Assembly (NCBI GenBank): GCA_905236275.1
Contig: CAJOPI010000404.1
Span: 1-5,777 of the forward strand
Source of the DNA: an uncultured Lachnospiraceae bacterium
GTDB lineage: Bacteria > Bacillota > Clostridia > Lachnospirales > Lachnospiraceae
Reading direction: 5' to 3'
DNA length: 5,777 nt
The translations under genes and the position numbers were made by a program. Under the pieces are notes generated by a model, which ran no database searches, was not told where the DNA came from, and saw only the letters and a list, made by a program, of their open reading frames with translations. This document shows, piece after piece, positions 1 through 5,777 of this stretch. Position 1 is the stretch's first letter. Each line of letters begins with the position of its first letter.

Positions 1-1302
1 CGGTATGTCCGTTTCGATTTCAAATCCGTCGTTGCTTCGAAATTCTATCGTTCCCTGCAGCATCTGGACTCTTTCTCTCATGTGGCGGAGACCGAAACCT
101 TCCTCTATCCCCTCACAGCCTTTTCCGTTGTCGGAAATCAGGATATGTATCCCGTCGTCGGTACGCTGCATTTCTATACGAATCTTACTCGCGTTTCCAT
201 GACGGATTGCATTTGTTATTCCTTCCTGAACTATACGGTAAATCGCATTTTCCTCATCTTCCTCGACGGTAAGGCTTATTATGCTGCATTCGAAACGAAT
301 CTCGACATTCGTTAATTCCTTCGTGTTAGCGATCAGTTCCCTGATGGCACTCAAAAGGCTCTGTCTTTCTATCTTATCGGGACGCAGGCGGCTTACAGAT
401 TTCCTTACATCGAGAAGTCCCTGCCTGCTGACCTCTGAGAGAAGGCGGAGCTGCTTTTTCAGGCTGTCCGGTGCGTCCGCCGAAAGTGCAAGACAGGCAT
501 CAAGCCCTGCTGCAAGTCCTGTGAGCGTATGACCTATACTGTCGTGAACCTCTCTCGCAATCCTGTTTCTCTCCACCACCTTCGCCATCTTCGCATTTTC
601 CGCCATCAGGTCCTCGTATCGTGCATTCGCGTCCTTAAGCCTGATATTGGCAGTTTTCAGCTTATCATAAAGCTCATTTATATCATCGATCATTTCCTGC
701 TTGTAGGCTATCAGCATTATACAGAAAATAAAAAAAAGAATTATCGAAGCCGCATTTATGACTGCAAAAAGCGTTGTAAGTATGCCCTGTATTTCATCGG
801 GATAGGTCTTTATGAAGCTGCTTAGATGCCAGAGTCTTCTATAGGCATTTACCGCCGATATTCCGGTCGCAAGGTATACTATAACCCCCACTCCTGTCAT
901 GATATACCAGTGTCCGTAGTGCTTTGTATATATAAGGGTATTTGCAAAAGCCCAGAGAAATACACCATTATAATTAAAATCAAGCAGATATGTTATGTAG
1001 AGGCAGATAAGGAAATCAAGTACGATCAGGAAAATATGTGTACGCCGGTTTTGCGATATATTCCTTACAAGCCACGAAATGCCTAAAAAACAGGAACCCA
1101 CACAGACCATCAGCACTGCAAGATTCAGATTGTGCGGTATTTCCCCGATCTCGTTTAAGAAGGATCTTGCATTATGATGAATGATTATCCTCCTTACGCT
1201 TATCCTGAAAAAAGACGCATAAAAAATCGCACCGGCAGCCAGGAGAAAATACATTATAACCATCATTATATTTATTTTCTGCGGTATTTTGGAAGTCCCC
1301 AT
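1..1302 (-). CDS. NarL/DegS-type sensor histidine kinase, multi-membrane-span (3' end cut by window edge)
   Basis: Open frame of 434 codons from ATG at 1302 to the window edge, with no stop. Six hydrophobic stretches lie at about residues 12-32, 61-79, 89-108, 113-127, 132-150 and 173-200. A polar, probably coiled-coil linker follows (about 201-245). The HisKA_3 phosphoacceptor motif is REVHDSIGHTL with His253 followed by Asp254. The HATPase domain shows the N-box QEGITNAIRHG (Glu360, Asn364), the G1 box DNGKG (391-395) and the G2 box GFGLRHM (402-408). The frame ends in FEIETDIP, which in this family lies very near the C-terminus, so only a few residues should be missing. The start overlaps the upstream stop as TAATG, and GAGGGG (1312-1317) sits 9 nt before the ATG, implying translational coupling to the binding protein. 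Kinases of this class phosphorylate NarL/LuxR-type response regulators; one is expected beyond position 1. The family call is firm; the signal is inferred from the upstream gene. Confidence 0.93.
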   Translation of the reverse strand, partial: MGTSKIPQKINIMMVIMYFLLAAGAIFYASFFRISVRRIIIHHNARSFLNEIGEIPHNLNLAVLMVCVGSCFLGISWLVRNISQNRRTHIFLIVLDFLICLYITYLLDFNYNGVFLWAFANTLIYTKHYGHWYIMTGVGVIVYLATGISAVNAYRRLWHLSSFIKTYPDEIQGILTTLFAVINAASIILFFIFCIMLIAYKQEMIDDINELYDKLKTANIRLKDANARYEDLMAENAKMAKVVERNRIAREVHDSIGHTLTGLAAGLDACLALSADAPDSLKKQLRLLSEVSRQGLLDVRKSVSRLRPDKIERQSLLSAIRELIANTKELTNVEIRFECSIISLTVEEDEENAIYRIVQEGITNAIRHGNASKIRIEMQRTDDGIHILISDNGKGCEGIEEGFGLRHMRERVQMLQGTIEFRSNDGFEIETDIP

Positions 1303-2276
1303 TACTGCCAGCCCCTCGCAATATTTTCGTTCAGATTTTCGCTGTTCATCATTGAAACCTTTATAAAAATATTCTTCTCGACCTCTTCTCCGTTCAGATA
1401 GGCATAAGCCGTTTCCGCTGCGGTCTTCCCCATAACTATCGGGTACTGTGCCGCCGTCCCTGCCATTTTCCCATCGAGTACCATCCGTTTTGCGTCCGGC
1501 GAACCGTCAACACCATAGACCATGATTCCCTTATCGAGCATCCTGTACTGGTCAAGCGCAGCAAGCGCACCCAGCGCCGAAGGGTCGTTATTCCCGAAAA
1601 CAAGGTCAAATTTCCTGAAATTTTTAAGGAGAAGATTCATTTCCTTATTTGCGACTTCTATCTCGGAGGTATTCCCTATCTTCATGACAATTTCGTATCT
1701 GTCATCATCTTTGATTTCCGACTCAAAACCCTTCAGCCTGTCAACCGTAGACTGGATGGTTTCATGGTAAAGGGCAACTATTTTTGCACCTTCGGGTCGT
1801 TTCTCCTTCATATCAAGTGCAACAAGCCTGCCCGCCTCAAACTGGTCGGACTGTATCGTTGATATGACATTCGAACTGTCTTCAACCTCCGTATCGACTA
1901 CAAATACCGCTACACCTCTTTCCCTGCACTCCTTCAGTGCAGGGGCTATCCTTTTGGAATCTGCGGCATTTGCAAAAAGAACCGTCATTCCCTCGTCTAT
2001 CATTTCATGTATCTCGCGGTTCTGCCTATCCTGATCCTGCGCCGGGTCACGCGTTATCAGCACATCCCCATGCGACTCCACGACATCCTTTATACTTCCA
2101 TTCAGTGATGAGAAGTAGGGATTGTTCATCGTCATGTAGGTTGCCCCGAAAATCACCGGCTGGTCAATCCCCGAATCGGCAAAGCGGCTCCCTGCCGCCA
2201 GCCCCATAAGCAGGAGGACTATTATCGATATGACCATAAACCTTGTGGTTTTAGAAATCCTGTTCATAAAATCCAT
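1302..2276 (-). CDS. Membrane-anchored RbsB-like sugar-binding protein, probable sensor subunit for the downstream kinase
   Basis: 324-residue type I periplasmic-binding protein (Peripla_BP_4/RbsB class). A basic N-terminus (NRISKTTR) precedes a hydrophobic segment at about 13-29. There is no lipobox: the only cysteine is Cys117. It is therefore probably an uncleaved signal anchor, although cleavage near AAGS (27-30) cannot be excluded. Aligned by eye to mature E. coli RbsB, ligand contacts are kept: Asn52 (N13), Tyr54/Phe55 (F15/F16), Asn103 (N64), Asp128 (D89), Arg180 (R141), Asn230 (N190), Asp257 (D215), Gln277 (Q235). R90 is Thr129 and F164 is about Ser204. It is a clear paralogue of the binding protein at the right edge, down to the terminal GWQ. 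It has its own candidate promoter and overlaps the kinase gene by one base, so a sensing role is more likely than transport. Start choice is open: AAGGG (2279-2283) is 2 nt from this ATG but 11 nt from the in-frame ATG at 2267 (Met4), which fits better. Confidence 0.92.
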   Translation of the reverse strand: MDFMNRISKTTRFMVISIIVLLLMGLAAGSRFADSGIDQPVIFGATYMTMNNPYFSSLNGSIKDVVESHGDVLITRDPAQDQDRQNREIHEMIDEGMTVLFANAADSKRIAPALKECRERGVAVFVVDTEVEDSSNVISTIQSDQFEAGRLVALDMKEKRPEGAKIVALYHETIQSTVDRLKGFESEIKDDDRYEIVMKIGNTSEIEVANKEMNLLLKNFRKFDLVFGNNDPSALGALAALDQYRMLDKGIMVYGVDGSPDAKRMVLDGKMAGTAAQYPIVMGKTAAETAYAYLNGEEVEKNIFIKVSMMNSENLNENIARGWQ

Positions 2277-2305
2277 CGCCCTTTATATAGTTCGCTATGC
2301 TGCGA

Positions 2306-2316
2306 ATGTCTGACAT
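2306..2316. promoter_or_regulatory. 11-bp palindrome at predicted transcription start, possible operator
   Basis: ATGTCTGACAT is a perfect 5-bp inverted repeat around one central base. It sits where transcription from the candidate promoter at 2322-2350 would begin (about 2315). A site here could bind a dimeric regulator, or simply be chance in a short intergenic region. No second copy was noticed in the window. Confidence 0.2.
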
Positions 2317-2321
2317 CATAA

Positions 2322-2350
2322 ATGTTATCATCAATCAAAGCTACGGTCAA
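2322..2350 (-). promoter_or_regulatory. Candidate sigma-70/sigma-A promoter for the binding protein-kinase unit
   Basis: On the minus strand TTGACC (2345-2350, 5 of 6 to consensus) is followed after exactly 17 nt by TAACAT (2322-2327, 4 of 6). Transcription would start near 2315, giving a leader of roughly 40-48 nt. The site begins just past the terminator hairpin of the transporter unit, where an independent promoter is needed. No CcpA (cre) operator was recognised nearby. Confidence 0.5.
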
Positions 2351-2355
2351 ACCAT

Positions 2356-2394
2356 AAAAACCCCTGTATTCCGAAAACGGAACGCAGGGGTTTT
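2356..2394 (-). terminator. Rho-independent terminator after the permease gene, possibly bidirectional
   Basis: Arms 2357-2373 and 2378-2394 pair around a four-base loop. The outer block is AAAACCCCTG/CAGGGGTTTT, the inner block five more pairs, with a two-base imperfection (2367-2368 against 2383-2384) between them. In the minus-strand transcript the stem ends in five U residues (2360 to 2356). The hairpin begins 9 nt after the permease stop and so ends the transporter mRNA. On the plus strand the hairpin is followed by a longer T-rich run, but no plus-strand gene was found to use it. Confidence 0.85.
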
Positions 2395-2402
2395 GTGTTT
2401 TT

Positions 2403-3386
2403 TTACTTTGCCTTATTCTTATTTCTGAAGAAGTCGATCATAACTGCAAGAAGGATAACGACACCCTTTACAACCGTCTGCCAGAAAGAGTTGACATTCA
2501 TAAGGTTAAGACCGTTATTCAGAATACCGATTATCAGTGCTCCTATCAGGGTTCCGCTGAGCTTACCGGAACCACCGGCCATCGAAGTACCACCGACTAC
2601 AACCGCTGCGATGGCATCCATCTCGGCACCTTCACCGGCTGTCGGCTGGCCTGAGTACATTCTTGATGCAAGGATAATTCCGGCGATACCTGCCATTATA
2701 CCTGAGTATGTATAGACAACGAATTTCACCTGACTTACATCGATACCTGAAAATCTTGCTGCAAGCGGGTTTCCACCAACCGCATAGATATATCGTCCCA
2801 TCTTGGTCCTGTTCAGTATAAATACCGAAAGTATGAAGACAATGACCATTATGATTACGGGAACGGGAATGCCCGAAACATAACCTGCACCGATCCACTG
2901 CCATTCCTTTGAAACAACCCTTACAGGTGAACCTCCGGTATATACTCCCGCAAGACCTCTTGAAATATTCATCGTTGCAAGTGTTACGATGAAGGGCGGG
3001 ATGGTAGTTTTGGATATTACGAATCCGTTAAAGAGACCGAATACCACACCTATCACGATACCTATTGCGAATGCTGCGGGAATCGACATTCCATATCTTG
3101 AAACACATCCTGCCGCAAGCACACCCGAAAGGGCTATTATCGAACCAACCGAAAGATCGATACCTCCGAGGATGATTACCATTGTCATTCCGCAGGCAAG
3201 AAGCAGGTTTGTCGAAATCTGCCTCAGTACGTTAAAGAGGTTCTTTACAGTTACAAAATACTGACTTGTTCCCGGAAATACTCCGAGGAAAATACATAAT
3301 ACTATCAGCGCTGCCAGTATACCGAGGTTCTCTGAGAAAAACCTCTTTACCGCGCTGTTCGAAACTTCTTTCTTTATCTCACTCAT
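2403..3386 (-). CDS. CUT2-family sugar ABC transporter permease (RbsC-like)
   Basis: 327-residue, very hydrophobic integral membrane protein of the BPD_transp_2 family; E. coli RbsC is of almost the same length. It would form the homodimeric channel through which the sugar delivered by the binding protein passes. Diagnostic motifs are GGIDLSVG (74-81), the TIPPFIVTLATM stretch (128-139), AVGGNPLAARFSGI (202-215) and the cytoplasmic coupling region around AEMDAIAAVVVGGTSMAGG (254-272), followed by GTLIGALIIGILNNGLNL. The N-terminus is short, polar and cytoplasmic, and the C-terminus is basic (RNKNKAK). The start at 3386 is supported by GGAGG with an 8-nt spacer. It lies 65 nt after the ATPase gene and is followed directly by the terminator, so it is the last gene of the transporter unit. 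GGIDLSVG is closer to RbsC than to the GTDLSAG of MglC, but this does not settle the substrate. Confidence 0.95.
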   Translation of the reverse strand: MSEIKKEVSNSAVKRFFSENLGILAALIVLCIFLGVFPGTSQYFVTVKNLFNVLRQISTNLLLACGMTMVIILGGIDLSVGSIIALSGVLAAGCVSRYGMSIPAAFAIGIVIGVVFGLFNGFVISKTTIPPFIVTLATMNISRGLAGVYTGGSPVRVVSKEWQWIGAGYVSGIPVPVIIMVIVFILSVFILNRTKMGRYIYAVGGNPLAARFSGIDVSQVKFVVYTYSGIMAGIAGIILASRMYSGQPTAGEGAEMDAIAAVVVGGTSMAGGSGKLSGTLIGALIIGILNNGLNLMNVNSFWQTVVKGVVILLAVMIDFFRNKNKAK

Positions 3387-3417
3387 CGCTCATTCCTCCA
3401 ATTACTTAATCTTGACA

Positions 3418-3455
3418 CTAAGGAATTGTTCAAATTTTTTGCAACAGTTCCTTAG
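3418..3455 (-). promoter_or_regulatory. Intercistronic hairpin overlapping the ATPase stop codon
   Basis: Arms 3418-3430 and 3443-3455 form 12 of 13 pairs around a 12-nt A/T-rich loop (one A-C mismatch in the minus-strand RNA, at 3426/3447). The upstream arm contains the TAA stop of the ATPase gene. No U-tract follows, so it is not a standard terminator. It leaves the permease ribosome binding site exposed. A role in mRNA stability or in spacing ATPase and permease output is inferred. Confidence 0.5.
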
Positions 3456-4945
3456 ATGGCGGCAAGGTTCATTATTGATTCCTGTGAAACTTCCGTATGA
3501 TCAAGGCATCCCTTGACTTCTCCGTCCGCCATTACATAAATTCTGTCACTCATATTTATAATCTCAGGAAGCTCCGACGAGATCATAATTATTGACACAC
3601 CATTCTTGACCAGTTCGTTCATTATCGCATAAATCTCTGATTTTGCACCTACGTCTATTCCTCTTGTAGGCTCATCAAGGATAAGGATCTTCGGTTCTGT
3701 CGCAAGCCATCTTCCGATAAGTACCTTCTGCTGGTTTCCTCCCGAAAGGTTTCCGATCGTCTGAATCTGCGAAGGTGTCTTCGTTCTCATCATGTCTATG
3801 AACCTCTGAGTGATGCTCTCTTCTTTTTTCCTGTCCACATTCAGGTTCTTTATAAACTGCTCAAGAACCTCTATCGTCGTGTTGTATCTGACATCCTGTA
3901 TCAGATAGAGTCCTTCTTCCTTACGGTTTTCCGGTACGAAGGCAATTCCCTTTGCCATTGCCTCCTTCGGATTTCTTATAACCGTTTTCTGTCCGTTTAT
4001 ATAAATTTCACCGCTTACGACCTTCGTAAGCCCGAAGAGGGCTGCCATAGTCTCTGACCTTCCGGCACCCACAAGTCCGGAAAATCCGACTATTTCCCCC
4101 TTGTGAAGCTTGAAGGAAACATTCTTTACCCTGTCTCCGTCGGAGAGTGCTTCCACTCTTAGAAGCTCTTCTCCCTGCTTCTGGAAATCTCTTTCATAAT
4201 ACTGTGTAAGCTGTCGTCCTACCATCAAGGCTATAAGCTCATCTCTCGAGGTTTCGCTTACAACCTTTGTAGCGACCGACTGGCCGTCTCTCATTATCGT
4301 TACCCTGTCGCAGATATCCTGCAGCTCACTCATCTTGTGGGATATATAAATAATACCTACACCATGTGCAGTCAGATCCCTCATGATCTTGAAAAGATTC
4401 TCAACCTCTTTTTCCGCAATAGATGAGGTCGGTTCATCCATAACGAGTATTTTCGAATGTGCGGAAACCGCCTTTGTTATCTCGACCATCTGCTGCTGGG
4501 CTATTGACAAATCCTTTACAAGCGAACCCGCCTTTATGTTCATTCCCAGTTCGTCTAAAACCTTCTGAGCCTCCCTTTCCTGCGCCTTCAGGTCTACCGT
4601 AATCTTTTTACTCAATTCTCTTCCGAGGAAGATATTTTCCGCAACTGTCATATAGGGCACAAGAACAAGCTCCTGGTGGATGATAGCAACACCATTCCGC
4701 TCCGCATCCTGTACACTGTTTATCTTAACCTTATTATCATTTATCTCTATCTCACCGCTGTCAGCGTGATAGATTCCACCGAGAACCTTTATAAGTGTCG
4801 ACTTTCCCGCGCCGTTCTCCCCCAAAAGCGCATGGACTTCGCCCTCCATTAATTCCAGACTTACGTTGTCAAGCGCCTTGACGCCGGGAAAGGTTTTGGT
4901 GATATTCTTCATTTTTAGAATAACTTTTTTCTTTTCCACCTGCAT
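3452..4945 (-). CDS. CUT2-family sugar ABC transporter, double-domain ATP-binding protein (RbsA/MglA class)
   Basis: 497-residue tandem ATPase, the usual length for RbsA/MglA/XylG proteins, powering sugar import at the inner face of the membrane. Domain 1: Walker A GENGAGKST (42-50), Q-loop Gln91, family-type divergent signature LSIAQQQ (146-152), Walker B with DEPT (170-173) and switch His203. Domain 2: degenerate Walker A GLVGAGRSE (290-298), signature LSGGNQQK (400-407), Walker B with DEPTRGIDVG (424-433), and Ser457 where the switch His would be. Such asymmetry is normal in CUT2 ATPases. Stretches around DEPTSSIAEKEVENLF and KTPSQIQTIGNLSGG resemble E. coli MglA more than RbsA, so no single substrate name is justified. 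The ATG at 4945 is only 2 nt from the AGGAGG (4948-4953), whereas an in-frame GTG at 4939 (codon 3) is 8 nt away and is the better-spaced start. The gene lies between binding-protein and permease genes, with a hairpin in each gap. Confidence 0.96.
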   Translation of the reverse strand: MQVEKKKVILKMKNITKTFPGVKALDNVSLELMEGEVHALLGENGAGKSTLIKVLGGIYHADSGEIEINDNKVKINSVQDAERNGVAIIHQELVLVPYMTVAENIFLGRELSKKITVDLKAQEREAQKVLDELGMNIKAGSLVKDLSIAQQQMVEITKAVSAHSKILVMDEPTSSIAEKEVENLFKIMRDLTAHGVGIIYISHKMSELQDICDRVTIMRDGQSVATKVVSETSRDELIALMVGRQLTQYYERDFQKQGEELLRVEALSDGDRVKNVSFKLHKGEIVGFSGLVGAGRSETMAALFGLTKVVSGEIYINGQKTVIRNPKEAMAKGIAFVPENRKEEGLYLIQDVRYNTTIEVLEQFIKNLNVDRKKEESITQRFIDMMRTKTPSQIQTIGNLSGGNQQKVLIGRWLATEPKILILDEPTRGIDVGAKSEIYAIMNELVKNGVSIIMISSELPEIINMSDRIYVMADGEVKGCLDHTEVSQESIMNLAAI

Positions 4946-4947
4946 TA

Positions 4948-4959
4948 CCTCCTAAGGAG
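4948..4959 (-). promoter_or_regulatory. ATPase ribosome binding site within a short palindrome
   Basis: AGGAGG (4948-4953, minus strand) is a near-perfect Shine-Dalgarno sequence. It favours initiation at GTG 4939 (8 nt) over ATG 4945 (2 nt). The overlapping palindrome CTCCTAAGGAG (4949-4959) could fold as a four-pair hairpin with a 3-nt loop, partly hiding the site. The fold is very short and its effect is speculative. Confidence 0.55.
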
Positions 4960-4987
4960 CAGAACGCGCCCTGCAATTCCTTTTAAG

Positions 4988-5019
4988 AGGGGGATGCCGC
5001 CAAAGATCAGCATCCCCCT
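4988..5019 (-). promoter_or_regulatory. Strong intercistronic hairpin downstream of the binding-protein gene
   Basis: AGGGGGATGC (4988-4997) pairs perfectly with GCATCCCCCT (5010-5019), giving a 10-bp stem with a 12-nt loop, starting 29 nt after the stop of the binding-protein gene. In the minus-strand RNA it is followed by CUUAAAAGG rather than a U-tract, so full termination is unlikely. Such stem-loops after binding-protein genes, as in the E. coli malE-malF gap, are known to protect the upstream mRNA and raise binding-protein levels over membrane components. That role here is inferred. Confidence 0.7.
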
Positions 5020-5048
5020 TTGTATTACTTTATAATCTGATTCTTAAC

Positions 5049-5777
5049 TTACTGCCATCCGTCTGTGCCGTAGTCATTTACGTTATCAGCATTGATGAGG
5101 AATGTATCAACAGGATATCTGTCCTCAACTGACTCACCGTTCATAACCTTGTACATGATCTCAACTGCCTTGTCTGCGATAGATACAGGAGACTGTGCGC
5201 CCGTACCTGTGATAAGTGACTCGCCTGATGCAAGCTCAGCCTTGATATCAGGTGAACCGTCAACACCGTAAATCTTGCAGTCTTTGATACCTGCTGCATT
5301 AGCTGCTGCAAGTGCTCCGAGAGCTGTAGGATCGTTTCCGCCGAAGATTGCAACTACATCAGGATGAGCCTGAAGAAGGTCTTCTGCGATACCCATTGAA
5401 ACTTCAAGGTTACCCTTTGCATCCTGCTGTGCAACTACATTGAAGCCATGTCCGTCGATAGCATCCATGAATCCGTTTGTACGGTCAACTACTGACTGCA
5501 TTGTAGGAGAATCAAGAACGATGATGTCTCCGCCGTCAGGACACTTTGCAACAAGGTCTTCACCAACAACCTTACCTGCATTGTAGTTATCAGAACCTGT
5601 GTAAGATACGAGGTAAGACATATCAGCAACCTCTGTATCGAAACCAACCATAGGAACACCTGCTGTCTTCGCTGCGTCTAATGCCGGAGCAATACCCTCA
5701 GCATCAACCGGGTTCATGAACAGTCCGTCAAGTTCCTGTGAAAGCATATCCTCAACCTGTGAGATCTGCTTTGAAAC
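5049..5777 (-). CDS. RbsB-like sugar-binding protein of the ABC importer (5' end cut by window edge)
   Basis: 242 residues of a type I sugar-binding protein, open to the right edge; the internal ATG at 5747 is not the true start because the frame continues upstream. The signal peptide or lipobox and roughly the first 60-80 residues are outside the window. In window numbering the RbsB-like ligand contacts are Asn22 (N64), Asp47 (D89), Arg99 (R141), Asn148 (N190), Asp173 (D215) and Gln195 (Q235); R90 is Thr48 and F164 is about Gly122. It captures sugar outside the membrane and hands it to the permease. It heads the transporter genes visible here and is followed by a stable hairpin. Codon choice is more biased (many GCT/GCA, ATC, AAG, TCA and CCT codons) than in the paralogue at 1302-2276, consistent with high expression. 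The ligand is unresolved; ribose itself is doubtful given the two changed contacts. Confidence 0.94.
   Translation of the reverse strand, partial: VSKQISQVEDMLSQELDGLFMNPVDAEGIAPALDAAKTAGVPMVGFDTEVADMSYLVSYTGSDNYNAGKVVGEDLVAKCPDGGDIIVLDSPTMQSVVDRTNGFMDAIDGHGFNVVAQQDAKGNLEVSMGIAEDLLQAHPDVVAIFGGNDPTALGALAAANAAGIKDCKIYGVDGSPDIKAELASGESLITGTGAQSPVSIADKAVEIMYKVMNGESVEDRYPVDTFLINADNVNDYGTDGWQ

Noticed and set aside
5..1401. Several plus-strand open frames of 60-100 codons across the kinase region
   Set aside because: They lie antisense to a continuous 434-codon kinase frame with all catalytic motifs, show no recognisable domains and lack convincing ribosome binding sites.
2395..3264. Open frames on both strands overlapping the permease gene
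   Set aside because: They are out-of-frame shadows of a conserved membrane protein; their peptides show no family features.
3379..3393. Four-codon frame (ATG AGC GAT GAG TGA) overlapping the permease start
   Set aside because: It is too short and too close to the Shine-Dalgarno site to be a likely leader peptide; a chance overlap is simpler.
4030..4090. Degenerate Walker A (GAGRS instead of GKS/T) in the second ATPase domain as a sign of inactivation
   Set aside because: This change is also present in E. coli RbsA and is typical of the family, so it is not a defect.
5029..5034. TATAAA on the minus strand as an internal promoter for the ATPase gene
   Set aside because: No acceptable -35 element lies 16-18 nt upstream; the match is an isolated A/T-rich hexamer.
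5141..5353. 70-codon minus-strand frame inside the first binding-protein gene
   Set aside because: It is an out-of-frame reading of the repetitive Ala-rich codons of the binding protein.
1..5777. CRISPR arrays, tRNA/rRNA genes, insertion sequences, attachment sites
   Set aside because: No repeat-spacer pattern, cloverleaf-like sequence, transposase frame or long terminal repeat was seen; nearly all the window is accounted for by five coding genes.

Overview
The window holds five genes, all on the minus strand, so transcription runs from high to low coordinates. Together they look like a sugar uptake locus joined to its own sensor. Two genes are cut by the window edges: the first substrate-binding protein lacks its N-terminus (right edge) and the histidine kinase lacks its last few residues (left edge). 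Moderate base composition, strong GGAGG-type ribosome binding sites and the type of transporter and sensor suggest a Firmicute, probably a clostridium of the Lachnospiraceae type. This is an inference, since no rRNA or other marker is present.

Right half (about 2400-5777): a complete CUT2-type (ribose/galactose class) ABC importer in the order binding protein (5049-5777, partial), double-domain ATPase (3452-4945) and membrane permease (2403-3386). The two gaps each contain an inverted repeat able to form an RNA hairpin: a perfect 10-bp stem after the binding-protein gene, and a 12-of-13-bp stem that swallows the ATPase stop codon. Neither is followed by a U-tract on the coding strand, so they look more like mRNA processing or stability elements than full terminators. 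A hairpin with a U-tract just after the permease closes the unit.

Left half (1-2350): a candidate promoter lies just past the terminator and drives a second, paralogous binding protein (1302-2276) and a NarL/DegS-type sensor histidine kinase (1-1302). The two are translationally coupled by a TAATG stop/start overlap. The second binding protein has a hydrophobic N-terminal segment but no lipobox cysteine, so it is probably held in the membrane as a signal anchor. The kinase has about six membrane segments and no sizeable extracellular sensor domain. The simplest reading is that the anchored binding protein is the ligand-sensing subunit of the kinase, as in the clostridial XylFII-LytS three-component systems, but here with a HisKA_3 kinase. 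A LuxR-type response regulator is expected just beyond the left edge.

The two binding proteins share nearly all ribose-contact positions, and both depart from E. coli RbsB at the same two places. Sensor and importer therefore probably see the same or a related sugar, which is likely not ribose itself. Nothing in the window fixes the substrate.
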